DNA of 64,000 nt from positions 1,159,744-1,223,743 of the forward strand of contig JXCB02000023.1 in assembly GCA_000828075.3 (NCBI GenBank), read 5' to 3'. Positions within the stretch are counted from its first letter, which is position 1, and every line of letters starts with the position of its first letter. The notes under the pieces were generated by a model. That model did not search any database. It was not told where the DNA came from and worked only from the letters and a program-made list of their open reading frames with translations. Below are positions 17,772 to 27,310 of this stretch, piece after piece. This stretch comes from Tolypothrix campylonemoides VB511288 (lineage in GTDB: Bacteria; Cyanobacteriota; Cyanobacteriia; Cyanobacteriales; Nostocaceae). The position numbers and the translations under genes are program-made.

Positions 17772-19214
17772 CTAACTTGCGACTTCTACTGCTTGAAGCA
17801 AGCGCGACTTATCTAAACCAATTTGATTCAAAAGCAACCACGATTGGATCAAGTCGGGACCGTGCAAATCGCCAGTTAAGCCAGCTCGCAGTGCTTTCAT
17901 GACCAAGCCTTTCTTGACGTTTTGTTCTTTCACCACCTGCTTAATAATTTCTTGAGCGCTGGCTTCAGTGAGTTGATGATTTTCCAAAGCAGCGATCACA
18001 CCTTTGAGAGTGGCGCTAGAACCTTCCTGTTTTAATTGAGCAGTTGCTTCGTCACTAAATTCAACTGTTTCAGTAAAAAATAGTTTGCTCATAGCAACTG
18101 CATCCACAAGGCGAGTCAAACTCGGACCAATTAAAGTAACGAGCTGTTCTATCCAAGGGCGATCGCGTCCTCCGGTAAATTGATACCCAGCTTCTTCCCA
18201 AACAGGTATCAGCAAATCAGTCAGCTTATCCACTGGCATACTGTGAATATACTGACTATTTATCCAATCGAGCTTCGCCCAGTCAAACTTAGCCCCAGCT
18301 TTATTGACGCGTTCAAAGCTAAATTGCTTGGCTGCTTCTTCCAAGGTAAAAATTTCCTGAGTCGAGTCTGGTGCAGACCAACCCAGCAATGTCATGTAAT
18401 TTGCCAAACCTTCAGCGGTAAAGCCCATGTGCTTAAAGTCAGAAATAGATGTGACTCCATCCCGCTTGGAAAGCTTGCGTCCTTCCTGATTCAAAATCAG
18501 AGGTGTATGGGCAAACTCTGGCACTTTTGCGCCAAAAGCTTCATACAGTAAAATTTGCTTGGCGGTGTTGGCGATGTGGTCTTCTCCCCGGATAACATGA
18601 GTCATTTGCATATCCATGTCATCCACCACAACAGCAAAATTGTACAGTGGCAAACCAATACCATCTGCTGCGGCGCGAGCAATCACCATATCACCGCCTA
18701 AATCGCTTCCTCGCCAAACCATCTTTCCCCGTACCAAGTCATTCCAGACAATTTCCCGCTCATCTTCAATTTTGAAGCGAATCACAAAGTTACGTCCTTC
18801 AGCTTTGTAAGCAGCTTCTTGTTCTGGTGTCAAGTTGCGGTGACGGTTATCATAGCGAGGAGCCTCATTTCTCGCTTTTTGAGCTTCGCGCAGTGCTTCT
18901 AATTCTTCTGCTGTGGTGTAGCAGCGATAAGCTAACCCTTTATCAAACAAGGTTTGAACCGCTTGTTTATAAAGTTCCAAACGCTTGGTTTGAAAAAATG
19001 GTCCTTCATCCCAGTTTAGTCCCAGCCAGCGCAGCCCTTCGAGAATATTTTCTGTGTATTCCGGACGCGATCGCTCGCTATCTGTGTCTTCAATTCGCAG
19101 GATAAACTGACCGCCGTGGTGGCGGGCAAATAACCAGTTAAATACAGCCGTCCTGGCTGTACCAATATGTAAATTCCCAGTTGGACTGGGGGCAATACGG
19201 ACTCTAACAGTCAC
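17772..19214 (-). CDS. gltX: Glutamate--tRNA ligase
   Basis: 480 residues, the normal length for bacterial GluRS. Class I synthetase motifs: [14 protein letters not shown] (HIGH, 16-19) and KLSKRDG (KMSKS-like, 247-253). The zinc-binding or insertion region and the alpha-helical anticodon-binding C-terminus are complete. It charges tRNA-Glu; in cyanobacteria the product also feeds tetrapyrrole synthesis through glutamyl-tRNA reductase, and a non-discriminating GluRS would also charge tRNA-Gln. The tRNA-Asp gene is 116 bases upstream on the same strand. ATG 19214. Confidence 0.96.
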   Translation of the reverse strand: MTVRVRIAPSPTGNLHIGTARTAVFNWLFARHHGGQFILRIEDTDSERSRPEYTENILEGLRWLGLNWDEGPFFQTKRLELYKQAVQTLFDKGLAYRCYTTAEELEALREAQKARNEAPRYDNRHRNLTPEQEAAYKAEGRNFVIRFKIEDEREIVWNDLVRGKMVWRGSDLGGDMVIARAAADGIGLPLYNFAVVVDDMDMQMTHVIRGEDHIANTAKQILLYEAFGAKVPEFAHTPLILNQEGRKLSKRDGVTSISDFKHMGFTAEGLANYMTLLGWSAPDSTQEIFTLEEAAKQFSFERVNKAGAKFDWAKLDWINSQYIHSMPVDKLTDLLIPVWEEAGYQFTGGRDRPWIEQLVTLIGPSLTRLVDAVAMSKLFFTETVEFSDEATAQLKQEGSSATLKGVIAALENHQLTEASAQEIIKQVVKEQNVKKGLVMKALRAGLTGDLHGPDLIQSWLLLNQIGLDKSRLLQAVEVAS

Positions 19215-19330
19215 GGGCGTTTTCTCTCTTGTCTCTAAACCACTCTCATGTAGCTTATATTAAGCTTTATGCAATGAGTGCTGAGTATTGAGTCATTTCT
19301 ACTCTCAACCTCAGCACTCATAACTTTCAA

Positions 19331-19404
19331 CGGGACTGACGGGGCTCGAACCCGCAACTTCCGCCGTGACAGGGCGGTGCTCTAACCAATTGAACTACAG
19401 TCCC
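19331..19404 (-). tRNA. tRNA-Asp (GTC)
   Basis: Acceptor arms GGGACTG/CAGTCCC, D-arm GTTC...GAGC, anticodon stem CCGCC/GGCGG with loop CTGTCAC (anticodon GTC), T-arm GCGGG TTCGAGC CCCGT and discriminator G, as expected for tRNA-Asp. CCA is not encoded. Confidence 0.95.
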
Positions 19405-19945
19405 TTATTTGCAGTCTCTTATTTGGCAACTTTCTTATTATGACTATTCTTTTGAAGATTGTCAAGTGTTTTTACATCTATTTTGCAACTCGATTTGCCT
19501 TCACAAGCAAATAACTTATTCTAGTTTTCTCTTTTTTCTCCAGAAGGACTGACTCCTGACTCCTGGTATGCACTTTTTTTGTAATACTCATTCCTTCTGA
19601 GTTCTGAGTTCTTTTCGATAATTAAGAATTCTTTTGTGGTACAATTATACTAATCAAGTGTCAAGTTCAATGCTTTTTCCAGTCAGGTGAAGGTTGGGAA
19701 CAGGGTAATGACCTCTGTTCGCGACAATCGCTTGGCTTTTATGCTAAAAGTGACTAAAAACTGAGAGCAGAACTGAGCTTTTTTGCAGAAAATTGTAAAT
19801 AAAGGGCGATATTTTAATTTATCTAGCTCCACAACCACTTATGCAAATTTCCTCATCCACCTTTTCCTATGTAGTATCGCTCAGAAAAAGTTCTGCATTT
19901 TTTCCTATCACTTAGTATTTTACCTTTATAAGGAGGATTTGATTG
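19405..19945. other. Intergenic region and leader of ssb
   Basis: No gene is seen in about 540 bases. A ribosome-binding site (AGGAGG, 19931-19936) and an AT-rich region before it belong to ssb. Possible -10-like TACAAT near 19638, without a convincing -35. Confidence 0.4.
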
Positions 19946-20533
19946 ATGAATAGTTGCATATTATTGGCGGAAATTATCCAAGAGCCACAACTTCGTTTTA
20001 CAGCTGATAACTTGGAAGTGACTGAAATGCTGGTGCAGTTTTCCTCTGTACGAGAGGGAGAACCACCAGGAACCTTAAAAGTGGTAGGCTGGGGGAACTT
20101 GGCAAAAGAAATTCAGCAGAACTATCGCCAAGGCGATCGCGTCTTACTCGAAGGACGTTTAAGTATGAATACCATTGAACGTCCAGAAGGCTTCAAAGAA
20201 AAACGTGCTGAATTGACAGTGCAAAAGATTCACTCTTTGGGAACAGCTATCAATACCACTGCATCACCATCAGTTGTGCAAACGCAATCAACAACTGATA
20301 GTTCCTTGCGACGAGAACCGTCCTCAAAAGTGTCCTCACCTGTGGCGTCTCCTGCAAAAGCAACTGCGAGTTATGAGTCGCCCCTTCCCAGTTCTACAGC
20401 AACAAGCAGTGTTGGCGTTGTTCCTCAAGATGAGATAGAGGAACAAAGTATATCCCAAAGTAAAAATTTTGAGCGCAGCACTTATCCAGCCGCGCCACCT
20501 GTAGAACCCGATCCGGACGACATCCCATTTTAA
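19946..20533 (+). CDS. ssb: Single-stranded DNA-binding protein
   Basis: 195 residues from ATG 19946, with AGGAGG 9 bases before it. The OB-fold occupies about 1-105 (NSCILLAEIIQEPQLRFT, LKVVGWGNLAKEI, GDRVLLEGRLSM). A flexible Ser/Ala/Pro-rich linker follows and the protein ends in PDPDDIPF, the acidic-hydrophobic tail through which SSB recruits replication and repair proteins. The linker is long, as in many cyanobacterial SSBs. Cyanobacteria often have two SSB-like genes; which one this is cannot be told. Confidence 0.9.
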   Translation: MNSCILLAEIIQEPQLRFTADNLEVTEMLVQFSSVREGEPPGTLKVVGWGNLAKEIQQNYRQGDRVLLEGRLSMNTIERPEGFKEKRAELTVQKIHSLGTAINTTASPSVVQTQSTTDSSLRREPSSKVSSPVASPAKATASYESPLPSSTATSSVGVVPQDEIEEQSISQSKNFERSTYPAAPPVEPDPDDIPF

Positions 20534-21081
20534 CAAGGGATGGATGAAGGAATGTAACGGATAAATGACGTGTAGGTTTCAGGAGATATAGCGGTTCGGG
20601 GGTTGAGTGCAATACATTAAGAAATAAGAACCACAGATGGACAAGGCAGTGCGTTGCGGAGGTTCCCTCCGTTGTAGCAACTGCCGTACAGATGGACACA
20701 GATAAATCTGTACTCTATCCAAACGAGAAGCGCTATATACCGATTTTCAGTTACCTATACGAAGAAGCACAGCATTGTAGGAACACAATGCTTTGTATTG
20801 CACTTCATTGAAAAAGGCTATAAATTATCCGTTACATCCGTGACTTCATTTGTTGCGATCGCACTTTATACCGATTGTGGAGATGTTCCGCAGGAGCAGC
20901 CCTGCATGGGGTTCCCCACACATAAAGCGATATTTCGTCATTTTTAAACAAGCTCGGACAATAAAACTGTAACAATTAAAAACAATTATCGTCAAAAGTT
21001 ACATCGAAATCAATAAAAAATATCAAAGTCGCTGTTAAAATCCAAATAATTTATAACTTACGATTTAAACCCCCAACTTCT
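20534..21081. other. Intergenic region with palindromic repeats
   Basis: No gene. It contains the hairpin listed at 20645-20685, a second repeat-like palindromic stretch around 20873-20925, and AT-rich DNA just before the ABC ATPase gene. Confidence 0.45.
20645..20685. repeat. Interspersed palindrome (GGCAGT...ACTGCC)
   Basis: GGCAGTGC and GCAACTGCC outer arms and GGAGG/CCTCC inner arms form an imperfect hairpin of 41 bases, probably an interspersed cyanobacterial repeat. Confidence 0.5.
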
Positions 21082-22968
21082 ATGAAAGAAACTATCCTAG
21101 ATGTCCGCAATTTACAAGTTGAATATTCCGGTGATACCAAAACTGTCAAAGCTGTAGATGGGATTTCCTTTGAACTCAATCGAGGAGAAACTCTAGGAAT
21201 AGTAGGGGAGTCGGGAAGCGGAAAGTCAGTAACATCCCTAGCTATCATGGGGTTGATACAGAATCCTGGTCGGGTCAGTGGCGGAGAAATTTGGTTTCGT
21301 CCTCAGGAGAATAGCCCACCGATTAATTTAGCCCAGTTGCCTAGCGAGCAAATACAGGTTCACAGAGGCGGCGACATCGCGATGATTTTTCAAGAACCGA
21401 TGAGTTCGCTCAATCCAGTTTACACAATTGGGTTTCAGATCACTGAAGCGATTTTGCGACACCAGAATGTTTCAGCATCAGAAGCACGACGAATTGCGAT
21501 CGCCGGACTGCAAGAGGTAAAACTGCTTCCTAGCGATGAAGCCCTCAGGGAACAATATCTTGAGACTTGGAAACAAACCGCATTTGGTTCATCAACTCCA
21601 GACGAGCAAAAGATAGCACAGTTGGTGAAGCAACACAAAGAAGCAATCCTAGAACGTTATCCGCATCAACTTTCTGGCGGACAGTTGCAGCGGGTGATGA
21701 TCGCAATGGCAATTTCCTGCAACCCCTTGGTTTTGATTGCAGATGAACCAACCACAGCATTGGATGTGACGGTACAAGCAACAATCTTGGATTTGCTGCG
21801 AGAATTGCAGCAGCGCCGGCAAATGGCAATGATTTTTATCACCCACGACTTAGGACTTATTTCAGAAATTGCCGACAAAGTCGCGGTGATGTACAGAGGC
21901 AAAATTGTCGAATACAATTCGGCAGATCAAATTTTTGCAAATCCTCAACATCCATACACAAAAGGCTTGGTTGCTTGTCGCCCCACACTGAACCGCCGTC
22001 CGCATAAACTGCTGACAGTTTCCGATTATATGAATGTGGAGGAAACGCCAACAGGAGATTTGTTGATTCAGGCGAAACAACCCGAACAACCAGTGGAAGT
22101 CACCACGCAAGAGATTAATCAAAGATTGCAAATTTTAGAACAGCAGCAACCTTTGTTGCAAGTCCACAATCTTAAGGTTGGATTCCCTGTCAAGGGTGTT
22201 TTTGGTGGCACAAAACGCTATTTCATGGCAGTAAATAACGTTTCCTTTGATGTCAAAAAAGGAGAAACGCTCGGATTGGTGGGAGAATCGGGTTGCGGCA
22301 AAACGACCCTTGGCAGAACCTTAATCCGATTAATCGAACCAATGGGCGGTCAAATCCTGTTTGAGGGACAAGACATTACCAACCTCAAAGGCAAACCGTT
22401 GCAGCAGTTGCGGCGAGAAATGCAAATCATTTTTCAAAATCCATTTAGCGCCCTTGATCCACGCCTTAAGGTTGGGGAAGCAATTATGGAACCTTTGGTT
22501 ATTCACTCGATTGGTAAGACAAAGCAACAACGACGAGAACGCGTTGCTTACCTTCTAGAACGGGTGGGATTGACTGCAGACGCGATGAACCGCTATCCTC
22601 ACCAGTTTTCTGGTGGACAACGTCAGCGGATTTGTATTGCGCGTTCTTTGGCATTAAATCCCAAGTTTATTATCTGCGATGAGTCGGTTTCTGCGCTTGA
22701 TGTGTCGGTGCAGGCACAGGTGCTGAATCTACTCAAAGAGTTGCAAGATGAATTTGGGTTAACTTATATCTTTATTTCCCATGATTTGAGTGTCGTGAAA
22801 TTTATGAGCGATCGCATTTTGGTAATGAATCGTGGTGAAATAGTCGAACAAGGCACAGCGGAGAGTATCTACCGCGAACCTAAAGAGGAATACACTCAGA
22901 AGCTGATTGCCTCAATTCCTACTGGAAGTGCCGAACGCGTGCGACAACGGCAAGTCCGGGCGTCGTGA
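21082..22968 (+). CDS. Dual ATPase of a peptide/nickel-type ABC transporter
   Basis: 628 residues with two complete ATP-binding halves, like DppD-DppF fusions (GsiA/YejF type). First half: Walker A GESGSGKS (42-49), signature LSGGQLQRV (197-205), then [11 protein letters not shown]. Second half: Walker A GESGCGKT (about 401-408), signature FSGGQRQRI, then [11 protein letters not shown]. Each half ends in the oligopeptide-transporter C-terminal extension ([11 protein letters not shown] in the first). It powers import, or in the YejF class uptake, of oligopeptides across the inner membrane. No permease or binding protein is adjacent, so the partner subunits are elsewhere. Confidence 0.9.
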   Translation: MKETILDVRNLQVEYSGDTKTVKAVDGISFELNRGETLGIVGESGSGKSVTSLAIMGLIQNPGRVSGGEIWFRPQENSPPINLAQLPSEQIQVHRGGDIAMIFQEPMSSLNPVYTIGFQITEAILRHQNVSASEARRIAIAGLQEVKLLPSDEALREQYLETWKQTAFGSSTPDEQKIAQLVKQHKEAILERYPHQLSGGQLQRVMIAMAISCNPLVLIADEPTTALDVTVQATILDLLRELQQRRQMAMIFITHDLGLISEIADKVAVMYRGKIVEYNSADQIFANPQHPYTKGLVACRPTLNRRPHKLLTVSDYMNVEETPTGDLLIQAKQPEQPVEVTTQEINQRLQILEQQQPLLQVHNLKVGFPVKGVFGGTKRYFMAVNNVSFDVKKGETLGLVGESGCGKTTLGRTLIRLIEPMGGQILFEGQDITNLKGKPLQQLRREMQIIFQNPFSALDPRLKVGEAIMEPLVIHSIGKTKQQRRERVAYLLERVGLTADAMNRYPHQFSGGQRQRICIARSLALNPKFIICDESVSALDVSVQAQVLNLLKELQDEFGLTYIFISHDLSVVKFMSDRILVMNRGEIVEQGTAESIYREPKEEYTQKLIASIPTGSAERVRQRQVRAS

Positions 22969-23014
22969 TCTTTCTAGTAGTTTATGTCATTAATTTTGAT
23001 ATGTCGTAGGGGTC

Positions 23015-23047
23015 AGATCCCCGACTTCTTTAAGAAGTCGGGGATCT
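23015..23047. repeat. Perfect palindrome AGATCCCCGACTTCTT
   Basis: Two 16-base arms around a single T. This is a repeat type I have seen widely in cyanobacterial genomes. It lies 47 bases after the ABC ATPase stop and may also act as a terminator, though no T-run follows. Confidence 0.65.
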
Positions 23048-23203
23048 TGTAACCTAGTGTACTTTCTCGTAATAAAATATTCAAATAAACTCAACACGCC
23101 CGCGCATATCTTCTGGTTCCAGCCACTCCCAAATTAAAATCAAACTACGTATACATAGAAACTTATAAGTTTTGAAAATAAAGACAAGACATGGTTAATA
23201 GTC

Positions 23204-23578
23204 TTAGCTCAAAATTTCCCTGATTTTTGCCAGTAATAAATCAAAGTCGATGGGCTTACGGATAAAGCCATTTGCGCCTATTTCTAATCCTTCTACCACA
23301 CTCACTTCGTCATAAGCTGTAATCAACAAAATCGGAATGAAGGGTAGTTTGTCATTTTGGCGGATAAATTGCGTAACTTCATAGCCGCTCATTTCTGGCA
23401 TCATGACATCTAGCAGCAATAAATCAGGTGGTGAAGCTTCAATCATCGCTAAGGCTAAAGAAGCATCTAAAGCAGTATCAATGTCATATCCTTCGGCTTC
23501 TAAAACTGTTTGAAGTAAAAATAAATTATCAGCAACATCATCCACAACGAGAATTCGGTGACGTTTAGAAAACAGCAT
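23204..23578 (-). CDS. Single-domain response regulator
   Basis: 124 residues from ATG 23578. It is a full CheY-like receiver and nothing else: acidic pair VVDD (13-14), phospho-acceptor Asp in LLLLDVMMPE (57), LLITAYD (Thr 87) and RKP (Lys 108). An in-frame GTG at 23653 would add 25 residues and overlaps the stop of the upstream gene by four bases (GTGA), so a translationally coupled longer form is possible. It signals by protein-protein contact rather than DNA binding. Partner kinase unknown; a histidine kinase gene lies 6 kb away. Confidence 0.85.
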   Translation of the reverse strand: MLFSKRHRILVVDDVADNLFLLQTVLEAEGYDIDTALDASLALAMIEASPPDLLLLDVMMPEMSGYEVTQFIRQNDKLPFIPILLITAYDEVSVVEGLEIGANGFIRKPIDFDLLLAKIREILS

Positions 23579-23649
23579 AAAACGGAAACCATTACGGTTC
23601 AATGATGTACATTTACACTCCTGACTGTCATTATCAATAAATGATGAAG

Positions 23650-24066
23650 TCACCAGAGCAAAGTTGGTCGGATTCCCTGTTTAACTGGGCTGTCATTCCA
23701 TCCGCCCAAACACTTCAAATCTACACGAGTTATACACTTTTTCGGGTCAAAAAATGGGGAGGTAAATATTTCTACCTCAATGATGCCTGTGGTATCTCGA
23801 AAAACCGCCCATTGCTGACAATTCGCGTGAATTTCGTCTTTAATCTGTTGTCCTAATTGCTCGTAGTAAACAATCACACTCACCCACCTAGAAAAACCTT
23901 GTTCCATGACTTCCATCTCCGACTCCAGCAACATAGCCTGAATCTTCCTATTGTGAAACAGGCTGACAAACTCCTCTAACACATGCTGCTTTAATAAAGT
24001 AGTAGCCCTCTTTTTACCTACCTTTAATTGGAGTTTGAGGCGATCATTAGAGTCGGAGTTAAGCAT
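23650..24066 (-). CDS. Hypothetical protein upstream of the response regulator
   Basis: 138 residues, ATG 24066. Predicted mixed alpha/beta with a basic N-terminus (RLKLQLKVGKKRATTLLKQHVLEEF) and a central Glu-rich helix (MLLESEMEVMEQGF). No family is recognised. Its stop overlaps an in-frame GTG of the receiver gene (23650-23653), so the two are probably translated as a coupled pair. Confidence 0.55.
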   Translation of the reverse strand: MLNSDSNDRLKLQLKVGKKRATTLLKQHVLEEFVSLFHNRKIQAMLLESEMEVMEQGFSRWVSVIVYYEQLGQQIKDEIHANCQQWAVFRDTTGIIEVEIFTSPFFDPKKCITRVDLKCLGGWNDSPVKQGIRPTLLW

Positions 24067-24247
24067 AGTTTTATACTTAGTTAAGTTTTAATCAAGAAGA
24101 CGAAACCAAAAAACGTAGGTGTTTGTCCAGAAAACTTGTTACCACTGCCCAATCTTGCATACGACCTCAGTTTGTTTGTGAGTGCTCGTTGAACTCAGTA
24201 CTCGCGCTCAACCTGTGAAGCAGTAAACGCAATGTTTTTTGATTACT

Positions 24248-24253
24248 TATAAT
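24248..24253 (+). promoter_or_regulatory. Consensus -10 box TATAAT
   Basis: TATAAT lies 16 bases before the first operator palindrome and 82 before the ATG of the 24335 gene. No good -35 is seen at 16-18 bases, so the promoter is either activator-dependent or weak. Confidence 0.4.
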
Positions 24254-24268
24254 CTTTAGCTTACACTT

Positions 24269-24329
24269 AACTTGTACAAGTTTAGAAAACTTGTACAAGT
24301 TCATGATGATGCATACATTTGTACAGGTT
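24269..24329 (+). promoter_or_regulatory. Operator cluster: two AACTTGTACAAGTT palindromes plus one degenerate copy
   Basis: Identical 14-base palindromes at 24269-24282 and 24288-24301 have centres 19 bases apart. A third, weaker site (CATTTGTACAGGTT) is at 24316-24329, six bases before the ATG. They lie just downstream of a TATAAT, the usual arrangement for an autorepressed gene. Confidence 0.65.
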
Positions 24330-24334
24330 AACGT

Positions 24335-24715
24335 ATGTTAGATAGTCTCCGACGTGGTAAGCGAGGTCCGGCTCCTTCATGGAAGCTTGGCAGAACTCGG
24401 GCTATTAGGGTACCAATTATCTTAGCTGATGCTTTACTCAATTTGGCTAGGCAAATAGATAATGGTGAAGTGACTCTAGCTGATGCCTTCCCAACAAAGT
24501 CGGATAAACAGGTTCCCGACGTTTTGGTTGCTCAAAACGAGGATGAAAAAGACATTCAAGACGAACAAACTCAAAAACAGGGTGCTTTAGGTATTACGCG
24601 TGCTGAAGCTGAAGCTATATATGCCAATGCTCAGCTTAACTTTGTTCAGGCTCAGGCTGTGTTTGTTTACGCTCAAAAGAATCTATTTAGGAACAATCGC
24701 AAACCGGAGAAATAG
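24335..24715 (+). CDS. Small putative DNA-binding protein
   Basis: 126 residues, ATG 24335. The N-terminal half (RRGKRGPAPSWKLGRTRAIRVP then ILADALLNLARQIDNGE) resembles short cyanobacterial proteins with a basic arm, a beta strand and a helix, a ribbon-helix-helix-like arrangement. The C-terminal part is Gln/Ala-rich with repeated AQ steps (AQLNFVQAQAVFVYAQ). The palindromic operators directly upstream suggest that it binds them itself. Exact family not identified. Confidence 0.6.
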   Translation: MLDSLRRGKRGPAPSWKLGRTRAIRVPIILADALLNLARQIDNGEVTLADAFPTKSDKQVPDVLVAQNEDEKDIQDEQTQKQGALGITRAEAEAIYANAQLNFVQAQAVFVYAQKNLFRNNRKPEK

Positions 24716-24897
24716 CGCAAAGGAGTTGAGTATGAATCATAATTTGTACCTACGACTTTGGACGATCGCCATGCGCCAATACTTGACTACTATAAACGTA
24801 GTTCTTAATAAAACCGAACTTAGCTCAAGGGCAATGCTTGGGTTTCAAAAACATAAATCTTGATTCTTGATAATTTAACAAGTAAAAAAGAAAAGTT

Positions 24898-25308
24898 ATG
24901 CATAGAGTTTCTGACGAGAGCTTCCAAGCAGCACAAGAACACGCACTGCTTGCAAAGAAACATGGTTTGACAGTCGAGAGGTGTGGTAAAGTTTTACAAA
25001 AGCGCAACGAGCAGTCGCTAGAGGAATGCGGTCATTTTCTTGAAGAGTACGGAACGCTGATACAGTATTACGCAGAACAATCTTACTACTATGCACACTC
25101 ATTGCATTTGCAGGATGATGACCACTCACTCTATTTATATCAACACGCTGTAGAAGCGCACGTCAAGGCAACACAAGTCCATATTCAGGCAGTCCATGCA
25201 TACATACACGAAGTCGAAAAAGTCCTGAAGACAATTGCCCGAAGGGCAGCTAGGAACTCAGAACTCAGTAGTCAGAATGTTGAGAAGTCCAAGCTGGGTT
25301 CTTCTTAA
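24898..25308 (+). CDS. Hypothetical His/Tyr-rich helical protein
   Basis: 136 residues, ATG 24898. Probably all-helical with many His, Tyr and Gln (YYAEQSYYYAHSLHLQDDDH, then HVKATQVHIQAVHAYIHEVEKV). No signal peptide or membrane segment. His spacing could suit metal or haem binding, but no known motif is present. It lies between the small DNA-binding gene and cheB on the same strand. The final residues (RNSELSSQNVEKSKLGSS) come from a common AACTCAGAACTCAG repeat, so the C-terminus may be extended by repeat DNA. Confidence 0.5.
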   Translation: MHRVSDESFQAAQEHALLAKKHGLTVERCGKVLQKRNEQSLEECGHFLEEYGTLIQYYAEQSYYYAHSLHLQDDDHSLYLYQHAVEAHVKATQVHIQAVHAYIHEVEKVLKTIARRAARNSELSSQNVEKSKLGSS

Positions 25309-25356
25309 CGGGAACATCCCAAATGTGCAAAAACCTTGATAGCCCTCATCCCCTCA

Positions 25357-25385
25357 CCCCGAATCCCAAATATTGGGATTCGGGG
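25357..25385. repeat. Palindrome CCCCGAATCCCAA/TTGGGATTCGGGG
   Basis: Perfect 13-bp arms with a 3-base loop, between the 24898 gene and cheB. Interspersed repeat; possible terminator of the upstream gene. Confidence 0.55.
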
Positions 25386-25538
25386 AACCCGAATTAACTG
25401 CACCGCAAACGTTTCTAGCCGACTTAACTTGGAATAAATCTACTTAAAGCTAGGCGAGCAAGTTTTCCCATTTTGCTAACTTAATATTTGGCAGAGTGAG
25501 ATTTTTGCTTTGCTGCAATGGATGAGGAATCATAGAAA

Positions 25539-26585
25539 ATGGCTGGACACGATATTATCGTTGTCGGAGCATCGGCTGGCGGAGTTGAAGCGCTGACTTA
25601 TTTAGTTAAGCATTTACCATCAGACTTGAATGCTGCGATACTTATTGTCCTTCACGTTCCGGCTCACGGCACGAGTGTTTTGCCGCGTATTCTGGAACGC
25701 GCGGGAAACTTGCCAGTGTCCCACGCCAAGGATAACGAAGCAATCCGTCCGGGACGGATCTACGTTGCCCCACCAGATTACCACCTACTGGTAAAACCAG
25801 GATATATCCACTTATCGCGCGGTCCAAGAGAAAACAGCCATCGCCCAGCCATCGATCCGCTGTTTCGTACCGCTGCACGAGTCTATGGGCGGCGAGTTGT
25901 CGGCGTGGTGCTAACGGGTGTACTTGACGACGGGACGGCGGGACTGAAGGCGGTAAAAATGCGGGATGGTGTGGCAGTTGTGCAGCACCCTGATGATGCA
26001 ATGTATACTGGAATGCCACGCAGTGCGATCGCCAATGTAGATGACATTGACTATATCCTGCCACTGTCGCAGATTCCAGATGCCTTGGTAGTTCTCGCCA
26101 ACACGCCTGTGTCAGCAGAAGCAGAAACACCTGTTTCTCAAAAGATGGAAATTGAATCTGAATTGGCGGACATGAATATGACAGTTTTAAACCAGGACGA
26201 GCGACCAGGTAAACCTTCGCCTTTCGCTTGTCCTGACTGCGGTGGTACGCTGTGGGATCTTTCGGAAGGAGATTTGTTGCGGTTCCGGTGTCGCACTGGT
26301 CACGCTTTCTCGTCAGAAACTCTGCTGGCTAAGCAGTCGGATGCCTTGGAAGATGCGCTGTGGATTGCCCTAAGGGCACTTGAGGAAAAATCATCTTTAG
26401 CACATCGCATGGCTACGCGAATGCGCGATCGCAATCAGAATCTCTCAGCTAAACGATTAGAACAGGAGGCGGAAGGTGCTCAACAGCAAGCCGCCGTCAT
26501 CCGGGATGTCCTTTTAAAGGGCAATGGCAAACCCAAGGCAAACATGGCTCAAGATTTAGACATAGCAGCGACTGATAACGTCTAA
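25539..26585 (+). CDS. cheB: CheB-type protein-glutamate methylesterase without receiver domain
   Basis: 348 residues, ATG 25539. The CheB catalytic domain starts at once: GASAGG (Ser 12), VLHVPAHGT (His 39) and GVLDDGTAG (Asp 131) give the Ser-His-Asp triad. The N-terminal receiver present in E. coli CheB is absent. The C-terminal 130 residues hold a Cys pair (CPDCGG) and FRCRTGHAFS, then a helical tail, as in cyanobacterial CheB-like proteins fused or linked to CheR-PAS proteins. It would demethylate or deamidate glutamyl residues of a receptor. CheR follows 725 bases downstream. Confidence 0.88.
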   Translation: MAGHDIIVVGASAGGVEALTYLVKHLPSDLNAAILIVLHVPAHGTSVLPRILERAGNLPVSHAKDNEAIRPGRIYVAPPDYHLLVKPGYIHLSRGPRENSHRPAIDPLFRTAARVYGRRVVGVVLTGVLDDGTAGLKAVKMRDGVAVVQHPDDAMYTGMPRSAIANVDDIDYILPLSQIPDALVVLANTPVSAEAETPVSQKMEIESELADMNMTVLNQDERPGKPSPFACPDCGGTLWDLSEGDLLRFRCRTGHAFSSETLLAKQSDALEDALWIALRALEEKSSLAHRMATRMRDRNQNLSAKRLEQEAEGAQQQAAVIRDVLLKGNGKPKANMAQDLDIAATDNV

Positions 26586-27310
26586 GTACTCTTTGTTGCC
26601 TTCAATAATTCACAATTGCCCAAGAGACACTGAGCAAAAGCGCCATAGCGCAAAGCGATCGCCCTTTTGCTTTCCTTGTTTTCCCTACTTCACCTCAAGT
26701 CTTACTTGCCGTAAGTTTTACATAGGTTTGTGGAATTAAAATGAAACATCGTAGTAGGATGGAAAGCGCGATCGCGTAACCAACGCTGCTCAAAGACTTA
26801 ATGCCCTGCGGCTAACACATTCTACCTTTAATTATGTCCGCTTACTTACAGCGCTTATTCTTATGATTAGACCACAAATTCTACGGTGTTTCTTGCCCCT
26901 AAAACTTGCGTAATAGACATTTGAAATATTGCTTAAAAAAATATTTTATAAGAAAACGTTGTAAGAGTCAACTAGTACATTTAAAGGTCATTTATAAAGT
27001 GAACTACCTACAGTTCTATTTTGAATTCTGGCTCCTGGCTTTTGAATTGTTATACCAATTATGTACGAAGACGTACATAACAAGACCCCCTGTAGTCCCG
27101 CGTTAGCATTGGGGGGAGGAGAGCGCTGAGGTGTAAATATATGCGTTTTACAAAGAAACGGTATTATAGCAATTTCAAATAAATGAACCACATACCTAAA
27201 ATTTAAATTCCTGTAATGAAACTGCACACACTTTCATTAGAATGTGGTCTATTTAAAGACAAATGACTGTACATAAAATCTAAAATTAAAAATAATATAC
27301 TTAATAAAAC
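26586..27310. other. Long intergenic region before cheR
   Basis: 725 bases with no convincing gene. It includes a perfect inverted repeat TTATGTACG/CGTACATAA (27059-27080) and a C5/G6 stem near 27084-27117. It is AT-rich towards the cheR start. Confidence 0.45.
27059..27080. repeat. Inverted repeat TTATGTACG/CGTACATAA
   Basis: Perfect 9-bp arms with a 4-base loop. It could be an operator or an interspersed repeat; 230 bases from the cheR start, so neither is favoured. Confidence 0.4.

Noticed and set aside
23579-23653. Extended start of the receiver at GTG 23653
   Set aside because: Kept only as an alternative; the extension is not receiver-like.
24600-24863. Overlapping frame at the end of the 24335 gene
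   Set aside because: Alternate frame with no domain and no ribosome-binding site.
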